Of a stretch of DNA of 20,231 bases, positions 8,106 through 13,609 are shown piece by piece. This DNA comes from Myxococcales bacterium. Lineage in GTDB: Bacteria; Myxococcota; Polyangia; HGW-17; SLPX01. The notes below the pieces were generated by a model. That model searched no databases. It saw only the letters and a program-made list of their open reading frames with translations, and was not told where the DNA came from. Every line of letters begins with the position of its first letter. Positions within the stretch are counted from its first letter, which is position 1. A program made the position numbers and the translations under genes. The DNA is taken from the NCBI GenBank assembly GCA_007131745.1, contig SLPX01000275.1, positions 1 to 20,231 of the forward strand, written 5' to 3'.

Positions 8106-9795
8106 TGCAAAGAAAAAAATCGATGAATGTAGATTGCATGATGACCTCGCGTTCAAGGCGGCTTCGGGAGTTAGGCTGGATTCCCGGGAGGTGGATTTCC
8201 TTCAGCGCCATGAAAATGCGTGTGGGCTTTGTCGGCTGGAACGCTCCCTTAAGGAGGTTTTGCGGCACCGTGACGGAGAAGGGTTGGAAGGCCCGTGCGG
8301 GTTGATGGATGATATGAGTCGTCGCAGGATAATAGCCGGCGCGGTGGAGGCCGGTAATGTTGAAAGAGCCGGATGGATGAATCAAGACATGGCGGTGGAG
8401 GGCCGCGTACATGTAACCGGGGCGGCGGCCGGGCGGATAAGGTACATTGCTCTGGCCGCGGCTGTATGCTTGGTCATGGTAACGGGTGCAGTGGTTTGGT
8501 ACATGTGGGGCCGGGAAAAGGGTCGGAGTGCAACGGATGTCACAAGCTCGAGTGAAGTCGGCCGGGTGGTTTTGGGTTCAGGTGAAGCGAAAGCAGGGGA
8601 AGCCGACCCTTTCGTGGGTAAGGAAGTGCAAGAGGGATCTCTGCTCAAAGTCGGAGACGGCCGGTTGGGGATCAGCTTTCCTCGCGGGGCCGGCGTTTTG
8701 CTGGATTCCGATACGGTTGTTTCGGTCGAGCGGCTTTCGGGTGGCCGGGTTGCATTGAAACTCGAGCAGGGGCGCATACTTGTTTCGGTGGCCCCTCGGA
8801 AAGGACAGGGGCATTTTAAGGTGGAAACGAGGGCCGGCACGGTTACGGTGACCGGTACGGTTTTTTCGGTAAGTTCGGACGAAACATCGGTTGAAGTGGC
8901 CGTGGCCAATGGACAGGTGATGATCGAAGAACCGGGGTCTGCTGCGAGGCGGGTCAACAGGGGTGAATACTCCAGCCTTGCAAAAGGAGGAGGCGAGACC
9001 CGCATGATGACCGAGAGCGAAAATGACCGGCTTGTGCAGGAAGCCCGTTCGATTGAGATGGTTTCCGAGCCGGAATCCGCGACCTTGTTTGTGACGAGCA
9101 ATCCCCCGGGCGCCATGGTGACGGTGGATGGTTTGGCGCTCGGCCGGACTCCGGTGGAGGCTATTGTAAGGGCGGGGCATCGCAGGGTCAAGATAGCCAT
9201 GGAGGGTCGTCCGGCTGTAAACGAATTGTTGAGTCTGGAGCCGGGTTCGTCGGTCAGGCGGGAATTTGACATTGAACATGGCGAGGTCGCACTTGCGCCG
9301 GAAGGGGATGATGATTCCGAACATGACGATACTGAAGAAACAAGTGGAGAGGTCGCGGTTCATACGGACCCGGTTCGTAGGAGACCCGTCAGAAGTGTTC
9401 CGGGGCCCAAAGAGTTGTTGAGCCGGGCGATGGAGCAACGAGCTTTGCGCGATTGGCGGAAAACCGCGGAGATTTACCAGGAGCTGATCAGGCGATTTCC
9501 GAAAAGCAGGGAAGCCATGACCGCATCCGTGGCGCTGGGTGTTTTGTTGCTGGACCATCTCGGCAAACCAGCGGATGCGTTAAAACGTTTCGATGATTAC
9601 CTGGGATCGACTAAACACGGTGTTTTGGCGCAGGAGGCTGCATACGGACGCATTCGGGCCTTTCGCAGATTGGGGAGGACCGGCGAAGAGATAAAAGCCC
9701 TGGAAAATTTCCTGAGTGCATATCCACAGGCACCTCAACGTATGCTGGTTCAAAGGCGCTATGATGAATTGCGGAGTTTCGATGCAAATGAATAA
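8098..9795 (+). CDS. Membrane anti-sigma factor: zinc motif, TM, FecR, PEGA and TPR domains
   Basis: A 565-aa single-pass membrane protein, probably the regulator of the overlapping sigma factor. I chose ATG 8098 (GGAG at 8084-8087) over the ORF-opening ATG at 8059. The N-terminal cytoplasmic part has H38-X3-C42-X2-C45 (RHENACGLC), the HX3CX2C motif of zinc anti-sigma factors. One TM helix spans about 116-137 (IALAAAVCLVMVTGAVVWYM). The exported part has a FecR domain (about 172-281, with VKVETRAGTVTV-like strands), a PEGA domain (about 329-395, TSNPPGAMVTVDG..LGRTP) and an acidic linker. C-terminal TPR-like helices span about 436-565 (RDWRKTAEIYQELIRRFPKS). FecR and PEGA domains are known from envelope signalling and surface proteins. 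Its 3' end overlaps the next gene by 14 bases. The ligand is unknown. Confidence 0.9.
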   Translation: MDNAKKKIDECRLHDDLAFKAASGVRLDSREVDFLQRHENACGLCRLERSLKEVLRHRDGEGLEGPCGLMDDMSRRRIIAGAVEAGNVERAGWMNQDMAVEGRVHVTGAAAGRIRYIALAAAVCLVMVTGAVVWYMWGREKGRSATDVTSSSEVGRVVLGSGEAKAGEADPFVGKEVQEGSLLKVGDGRLGISFPRGAGVLLDSDTVVSVERLSGGRVALKLEQGRILVSVAPRKGQGHFKVETRAGTVTVTGTVFSVSSDETSVEVAVANGQVMIEEPGSAARRVNRGEYSSLAKGGGETRMMTESENDRLVQEARSIEMVSEPESATLFVTSNPPGAMVTVDGLALGRTPVEAIVRAGHRRVKIAMEGRPAVNELLSLEPGSSVRREFDIEHGEVALAPEGDDDSEHDDTEETSGEVAVHTDPVRRRPVRSVPGPKELLSRAMEQRALRDWRKTAEIYQELIRRFPKSREAMTASVALGVLLLDHLGKPADALKRFDDYLGSTKHGVLAQEAAYGRIRAFRRLGRTGEEIKALENFLSAYPQAPQRMLVQRRYDELRSFDANE

Positions 9796-11380
9796 ACGGG
9801 GAGTGAAGTGGAGTGTATTAAGGAGACTACTTTTCTGTGGCGCCTGTATTGCAATTTTGCTTAATGCGCGGGGGTGCATGGAGGATCGGGAAATTGCGAG
9901 GATAGACAGGTTTTGCGGAAATGGAATTTGTGAACCCGGAGAAACCCCTTTTAATTGTCCCAAGGATTGTCCGTTCAAAGTATGCGGCAATAACCTGTGC
10001 GAACCGGGCGAAGACATGGATAATTGCCCGGAAGATTGTAGCTTGGTGTTTTGCGGGGACGGTGTGTGTGAGGGTAGAGAGAATTACTACAACTGTCCCG
10101 AGGATTGCCCTCGAAACGTCTGTGGAAACAACTTGTGCGAGGGCGGCGAAGAGTTGACCTGTCCGTATGATTGCTTTCCGAACAGTTGCGGAAACGGTAT
10201 TTGTGAAACAGGAGAAACCTGGAGGAATTGTCCCCAGGATTGCATGGAAACGAAAAAGCTGGACCTGCTTTTCGTGGTGGATAATTCGCACAGCATGCAA
10301 GTGCACCAGGAAAAGCTTAAAGTCGCGGTTGACGAAATCCTGCAGATGTTCGAGGCTGCAGGAGGCGGCGTTCTTCCTGATCTGCACGTAGGGGTGGTCA
10401 CATCGGACCTGGGAGCGGGCAATCACACGAATATCAGGTACTGCGAGGAAGTCGGCGGAGACAAGGGGATATTGGGCCAAGTAGGCACGGTCAACATGGG
10501 CGACATCTGTATTGGAGAGGGAAGACGTTACATTGTTGACGTTGAGCCGGAAAATTGTGAAGTCCAAATGAATAACGGAGTATGTGTCCATGACTGCACT
10601 TCGATGAATTGTCCGGATGCGGGGCCGGGAGCAGGATATCTGGAGCTTCGTGAAAACGAAAACGGTTGTCCACGATGCGTGAACCACGAAAACGGGCTTT
10701 TTGATGCAGCGGCTTGCTTGTCGGAAGTGGGAGTGCAGGGATGCGGGTTTGAGCAGCATCTGGAGGCTATGAGGCTGGCTCTGGATGAAGACTTGACGGT
10801 TGAAAACAGGGGATTTCTTAGAGACGACGCTTTGCTTGGAATCGTGTTCGTTGCAGATGAAGATGATTGTTCCGCGTCCCAGCCTAATGTTTTGTACAAT
10901 CCGGATCCTACCAAGGATAACATTAACAGCTCACTCGGATTTTTGCATTCATTCAGGTGTTTCGAGTTCGGGATAGAGTGCCACGTAAACGATCGTCAGC
11001 CGGGTGAGCGGTGGAATTGCCGTCCTCGCGAAGATGTGGATGCGCTTCTTTACCCGGTCTCCCGCTACAAAGATTTTCTTCTGAACCTGAAACATCCCGG
11101 GGAGATCATTATCTTGGGGATAATGGGTCCGGTGCCGGAAATGATACATGTACGCATGGACTCATCCTTCCGTCCTGAATTGGAACCGAGCTGCATTCCG
11201 CCCGACTCGCAATACGGAGCTGATCCCGCCGTTCGCATCAGGTCGCTTGTGCAATATTTCAATACGAGTCAGGACATGGATGGATGGGCCGACACTTCGG
11301 TGTGCAGCTCCAGCTTTTTGGGGTCGATGGCGGATTTCGCCTTGAGGCTGGGTGAAAAGCTGGCGGACGTTTATTATTAA
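9782..11380 (+). CDS. Cysteine-repeat lipoprotein with von Willebrand A-like domain
   Basis: A 532-aa predicted lipoprotein or secreted protein. The start is placed at ATG 9782 (GGAG 9773-9776). ATG 9788 is equally possible, while the longer ORF opening at 9716 lies inside the upstream gene and has no reason to be used. A hydrophobic segment ends NARGC (Cys32), a non-ideal lipobox. Five tandem modules of about 22 residues follow (about 45-157), each CG.G.CE.GE...NCP.DC with four cysteines, so 20 in all. Then comes a VWA-like fold beginning LDLLFVVDNSHSM, in which D167-x-S169-x-S171 is the MIDAS metal site. A later VFVADEDDCS is typical of myxobacterial members. More cysteines occur inside the VWA insertion (about 245-350). 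VWA domains bind proteins through a metal ion. Translational overlap with the anti-sigma gene suggests a shared function, inferred only. Confidence 0.88.
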   Translation: MQMNKRGVKWSVLRRLLFCGACIAILLNARGCMEDREIARIDRFCGNGICEPGETPFNCPKDCPFKVCGNNLCEPGEDMDNCPEDCSLVFCGDGVCEGRENYYNCPEDCPRNVCGNNLCEGGEELTCPYDCFPNSCGNGICETGETWRNCPQDCMETKKLDLLFVVDNSHSMQVHQEKLKVAVDEILQMFEAAGGGVLPDLHVGVVTSDLGAGNHTNIRYCEEVGGDKGILGQVGTVNMGDICIGEGRRYIVDVEPENCEVQMNNGVCVHDCTSMNCPDAGPGAGYLELRENENGCPRCVNHENGLFDAAACLSEVGVQGCGFEQHLEAMRLALDEDLTVENRGFLRDDALLGIVFVADEDDCSASQPNVLYNPDPTKDNINSSLGFLHSFRCFEFGIECHVNDRQPGERWNCRPREDVDALLYPVSRYKDFLLNLKHPGEIIILGIMGPVPEMIHVRMDSSFRPELEPSCIPPDSQYGADPAVRIRSLVQYFNTSQDMDGWADTSVCSSSFLGSMADFALRLGEKLADVYY

Positions 11381-11398
11381 TCTCACCCTTTTTTTCAT

Positions 11399-11447
11399 CG
11401 GATGATCGAACGAGCCTGTTTTATTACGGCAGCGGACAAACCGCCGA
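11399..11447 (+). repeat. 49-bp direct repeat, copy 1
   Basis: Starts CGGATGATCGAACGAGCCTG and ends CCGCCGA. It matches copy 2 exactly 205 bases downstream with a single mismatch (A11440 versus G11645). Both copies are preceded by a CC-T(7-8)-C tract. Copy 1 lacks the left arm of the inverted repeat found at copy 2. Confidence 0.9.
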
Positions 11448-11585
11448 GCGCCTTGTTAGAACCTCCCTTGCGGGAGTTTCATCTGCGGCTCGTCCGAGTT
11501 GCTTCATCCTTCACCCGTTCCACCACCCCCAGCACCCGGAAGCGCAACTCAGATGTCGGCTTATTGTCCATCTGCCTTTTTTTTC

Positions 11586-11630
11586 GGCTCGTTCTATTGA
11601 ACGCGGATGATCGAACGAGCCTGTTTTATT
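11586..11630 (+). terminator. Candidate terminator-like inverted repeat
   Basis: GGCTCGTTC (11586-11594) and GAACGAGCC (11613-11621) form a perfect 9-bp stem around an 18-base loop, followed by TGTTTTATT. On the plus strand this resembles an intrinsic terminator for the lipoprotein gene ending at 11380, though it lies 200 bases downstream. The loop is long and the T-tract is interrupted. It could equally be part of a repeat element. Confidence 0.4.
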
Positions 11631-11652
11631 ACGGCAGCGGACAAGCCGCCGA
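11604..11652 (+). repeat. 49-bp direct repeat, copy 2
   Basis: Second copy of the 49-bp repeat. Its GAACGAGCC segment (11613-11621) is the right arm of a perfect inverted repeat whose left arm (11586-11594) lies just outside the repeat. The core CGGCAGCGGACAAG recurs once more, 201 bases further on at 11833. Confidence 0.9.
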
Positions 11653-11890
11653 ACACGGTACTGCCGAGGCCGAAAGTTGAAGCAGGTCTCCGGAACAAGC
11701 CGTGCGTCAGAAGCCCGCTGCCCGAAGGGCTGAAGGGATTCGGCCGAGTCGCCGACGATGCTCCCCGAAGGGGAGCTTCAAACGGCGACGTCCGGCGGTT
11801 TCGGAGCCTGCAAAAACCATGGCCTCGGCATCCGGCAGCGGACAAGCTGAGGAGCGAAGTAGGCGAGGCACTGTGGTTTGGGAACAGGCT

Positions 11891-12316
11891 TTAGGTGGAA
11901 GCGTCCTCTTCCGGCATTGTTGCATCTTCATCCAATGCTGCATCCTCGTCGATTGTTGCGTCCTCATCCAATGCTGCATCCTCGTCGATTGTTGCGTCAT
12001 CATCCACTGCTGCGTCTTCATCTTCTATGTAGCCGTCTTCAAATGTCCCGTCAAAAGCAGAAGCGTCAACAGGGCCGGCATCGGTGACAAATGCATCAAC
12101 CGGGGGGCCGGCGTCGGGTATGCCGCAGGATGGATCGCCTTCTCCCACCGGCCTGCAAGTCCGGGTGGGGCAGTCGCATACCAGGCCTGAACCGCAGTCG
12201 GTATGGGTATAACATGAATCGCCTTCTTTTCCCTCGTTGAAGGGATCTCCGCAACCATTCGAAAATGCAGCGAGGAAGAGGGCGGCAAAAAACGTGAACC
12301 TGTGAAATCGTTCCAT
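11891..12316 (-). CDS. Small acidic cysteine-containing lipoprotein with tandem repeats
   Basis: A 141-aa predicted lipoprotein on the minus strand. The start is placed at ATG 12316 because this gives a basic N-tip, a hydrophobic core and Cys21 in FSNGC, a weak lipobox. Only a poor SD (ATGGAAA) precedes it; longer starts at 12352 or 12418 would bury the signal. A disulfide module follows: CYTHTDCGSGLVCDCPTRTC, with a further C downstream, resembling Dickkopf-like cysteine modules in other surface proteins. Next is a Pro/Asp/Ala segment (PDAGPPVDAFVTDAG). The C-terminus is an Asp/Glu/Ala-rich tail built of 12-residue units such as DEDATIDEDAAL, encoded by tandem 36-bp repeats. The tail is probably disordered and may bind cations. 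No catalytic feature is visible. It is transcribed away from the gene at 12533 and toward the convergent repeat region. Confidence 0.78.
   Translation of the reverse strand: MERFHRFTFFAALFLAAFSNGCGDPFNEGKEGDSCYTHTDCGSGLVCDCPTRTCRPVGEGDPSCGIPDAGPPVDAFVTDAGPVDASAFDGTFEDGYIEDEDAAVDDDATIDEDAALDEDATIDEDAALDEDATMPEEDAST
11917..12024 (-). repeat. Three tandem 36-bp repeats inside the lipoprotein gene
   Basis: Units are 11917-11952, 11953-11988 and 11989-12024. The first two differ at only two of 36 positions and the third is more diverged. On the minus strand each encodes 12 residues of the DEDA(T/A)(I/L) type. The unit is a multiple of three, so gain or loss of copies keeps the reading frame. Confidence 0.88.
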
Positions 12317-12361
12317 GATTGTTTTCCATCGTGTTCGGCGTGTCGAACTCATTTGCAATAT

Positions 12362-12389
12362 TGAGTTTGGATCAAACAAACCAAACTCA
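12362..12389. promoter_or_regulatory. 9-bp perfect inverted repeat at the minus-strand promoter
   Basis: TGAGTTTGG (12362-12370) and CCAAACTCA (12381-12389) are exact reverse complements separated by 10 A-rich bases. The dyad touches the candidate -10 box (12389-12394) and covers the predicted start site, a typical repressor-operator position. There is no T-tract on either side, so a terminator is unlikely. It could also fold as a leader hairpin. Confidence 0.5.
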
Positions 12390-12418
12390 GAATAGAAGAG
12401 AGTTATCTCCGGGGTCAA
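12389..12418 (-). promoter_or_regulatory. Candidate sigma70-type promoter for the minus-strand lipoprotein gene
   Basis: Read on the minus strand, TTGACC (12418-12413) is followed after 18 bases by TATTCT (12394-12389). These match 5/6 and 4/6 of the sigma70 consensus. Predicted transcription would start near 12382, leaving a leader of about 65 bases before ATG 12316. Supported by sequence match only. Confidence 0.45.
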
Positions 12419-12438
12419 GCTTTTGCGTCTCAGTCCGC

Positions 12439-12467
12439 TTGACAGCGGGTGTGCAAGGGGCTAAATA
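12439..12467 (+). promoter_or_regulatory. Candidate sigma70-type promoter for the 12533-16210 gene cluster
   Basis: A perfect -35 box TTGACA (12439-12444) is followed after exactly 17 bases by TAAATA (12462-12467), a partial -10 match. The first gene starts at 12533, leaving a leader of roughly 60 bases. No heat-shock-type or CIRCE-like element was seen despite the clpB gene in the cluster. Confidence 0.5.
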
Positions 12468-12532
12468 CGCGAAATAGAAAGATTGTGAAACCATGTCGTT
12501 TTTATGGCGGATGACGAATTTCTGGAGGTGTC

Positions 12533-12721
12533 ATGTCCGACCCTAATTCACAAAAAGGAAATGTCTATGATGTGAGGACTGTGGCCTGGTATATCGACAA
12601 AGGACAAATAGAACGTTCGGATTACCAGGAATATTTGAAGAAACTGCCTGATTCGGAAAGTAAGGCGACCGAGATCGGCATTACGCAAAAGGAGTTTTTT
12701 GACGAAAAGGAAAATAGATGA
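12533..12721 (+). CDS. Small hypothetical protein (62 aa)
   Basis: I cannot assign this soluble, charged 62-aa protein to a named family. ATG 12533 has a strong SD (TGGAGGTG, 12523-12530), so translation is credible. The sequence contains VYDVRTVAWYIDKGQIERSD and then YLKKLPDSESKA, which reads as a short helix-turn-helix-like fold around a conserved-looking LPDSESKA turn. There are no cysteines, signal peptide or membrane segment. It is the first gene after the promoter at 12439-12467 and lies 73 bases upstream of the DUF1844 gene, so it is probably co-transcribed with the DUF1844, membrane-protein and clpB genes. Its function is unknown. Confidence 0.72.
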   Translation: MSDPNSQKGNVYDVRTVAWYIDKGQIERSDYQEYLKKLPDSESKATEIGITQKEFFDEKENR

Positions 12722-12794
12722 TCCGACCTTGAGAAGAGTCGAAAGAGTTGAGGTCGCCGGCTGCCAGGCGGCGTCGGGTCGGACTGGAGGCATC

Positions 12795-13139
12795 ATGGCT
12801 GATCGCGAAAAAGATGATACGGATGAAAGGAAAGAAGTGAATCAAGGCGAATGCGAATGTGAAAAAAGCATGCGGAATCGTTTGCCGGACATTGATTTTT
12901 CCACATTTGTTCTTTCCCTTTCTTCGTCCATATTGATTCATCTCGGGGAGATGGAGGATCCTGAAACCGGCGAAAGAAAAGTCTCCTTGCCGATGGCGAA
13001 ACAGACGGTCGATCTTCTTGGCCTTTTGCAGGAAAAGACAAGGGGCAATCTTACTGATGATGAAGACAGATTGTTGACCGAGTTGCTTTATGATCTTCGA
13101 CTGAAGTTCGTTAAGGTCTGCAAGGAACAGAAGGGGTGA
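12795..13139 (+). CDS. DUF1844 domain protein
   Basis: A 114-aa cytoplasmic protein. I chose ATG 12795 (GGAGG at 12786-12790) over the in-frame TTG at 12699, which starts inside the preceding gene. The first 35 residues are charged and include CECEK. From about residue 37 the sequence matches the DUF1844 pattern: DFSTFVLSLSSSILIHLGE, a loop with a conserved Pro, then MAKQTVDLLGLLQEKTRGNL and a final helix rich in Leu and Glu. The family occurs in deltaproteobacteria, Planctomycetes and relatives and has no established biochemical function. Its stop overlaps the next start (GTGA), so it is translationally coupled to a membrane protein, and the two products may interact. Confidence 0.88.
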   Translation: MADREKDDTDERKEVNQGECECEKSMRNRLPDIDFSTFVLSLSSSILIHLGEMEDPETGERKVSLPMAKQTVDLLGLLQEKTRGNLTDDEDRLLTELLYDLRLKFVKVCKEQKG

Positions 13140-13588
13140 GACCTTTGCGTGAAACCCCGGAATCCGCTGCTTTGAAGGTATTGGGAGGGTATTCCATAAT
13201 AGGACTGCTTATGGCGGTTGCCCTGGGCTCCATGTCTTTCATGTTTCACGGCGGCACGGCAGGCCGGGCCGTTTGCTCCACCGGTGCGATGGCGGGGTTG
13301 CTGGGGGCCGCTGCCGGATTGAATCTCCGGGATAGGATTCATAGAAGAAAATACGCTCCGTTGATGATATTCGGAGTGATATTGATAGTCATAGCGGTGT
13401 GTCTTGTCGGGGTCAGTGCATTGGCCCTGGAAAATGATATGCCTGGTGCATGGTCGCCATTGATCGGGGCTGGTTTCCTGGGAGTGTTGGCTGTGATTTG
13501 CATGCGTTTATCGAGCCAGGTGCGAAATTCCAAGTTGTTCAAAACAAAAGAAGCAAAAGAAGCAAAAGAAACAAACGACAAATCCTGA
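13136..13588 (+). CDS. Four-helix integral membrane protein of unknown function
   Basis: A 150-aa protein starting at GTG 13136, which overlaps the DUF1844 stop (GTGA); AAGGAACAGAAGG lies just upstream. Four hydrophobic segments are visible at about 18-38, 43-62, 74-96 and 104-124. A basic loop, RDRIHRRKY, lies between helices 2 and 3, and a charged, repetitive tail ends KTKEAKEAKETNDKS. Both termini and the basic loop would be cytoplasmic by the positive-inside rule. No transporter or enzyme motif is evident. It sits between the DUF1844 gene and clpB (21-base gap), consistent with one operon. It is not a recognisable family to me. Confidence 0.8.
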   Translation: MRPLRETPESAALKVLGGYSIIGLLMAVALGSMSFMFHGGTAGRAVCSTGAMAGLLGAAAGLNLRDRIHRRKYAPLMIFGVILIVIAVCLVGVSALALENDMPGAWSPLIGAGFLGVLAVICMRLSSQVRNSKLFKTKEAKEAKETNDKS

Positions 13589-13609
13589 ATTATCGACCGG
13601 GGTGTTCAC

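Larger units (their letters stand above)
11381..11890 (+). other. 510-bp convergent intergenic region with repeats and hairpins
   Basis: This stretch lies between the 3' ends of a plus-strand gene (ends 11380) and a minus-strand gene (ends 11891). I see no credible gene. The short open frames in it have no ribosome-binding site, and two of them begin with the same peptide only because the DNA is repeated. It holds a 49-bp direct repeat, a 9-bp inverted repeat, T-tracts (11388-11395 and 11577-11584) and several small hairpins. The hairpins are CTCCC/GGGAG at 11463-11476, GCCC-GAA-GGGC at 11720-11730 and GCTCCCC-GAA-GGGGAGC at 11760-11776. A third partial copy of the repeat core, CGGCAGCGGACAAGC, starts at 11833. 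Transcription termination plus an interspersed repeat family is the likeliest explanation. Confidence 0.7.

Noticed and set aside
8382..9558. Long minus-strand open frames (8382-9272 and 8578-9558) opposite the anti-sigma gene
   Set aside because: They lie wholly antisense to a gene with clear domains, have no ribosome-binding site, and translate to composition-driven Ser/Thr/Pro or Arg/His-rich sequence. These are codon-bias shadows.
9827..10759. 310-codon minus-strand open frame opposite the VWA lipoprotein
   Set aside because: Its repetitive look is just the complement of the five cysteine repeats on the plus strand.
11429..11480. GTTAGAAC near 11454, recalling an integron attC core site
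   Set aside because: No complementary core arm at a suitable distance, no integrase and no cassette-like genes. A seven- to eight-base match is not enough.
11402..11894. Two plus-strand frames that both begin MIERACFITAADKPP
   Set aside because: The shared peptide is simply the translated 49-bp DNA repeat. Neither has a ribosome-binding site, and they diverge at once outside the repeat.
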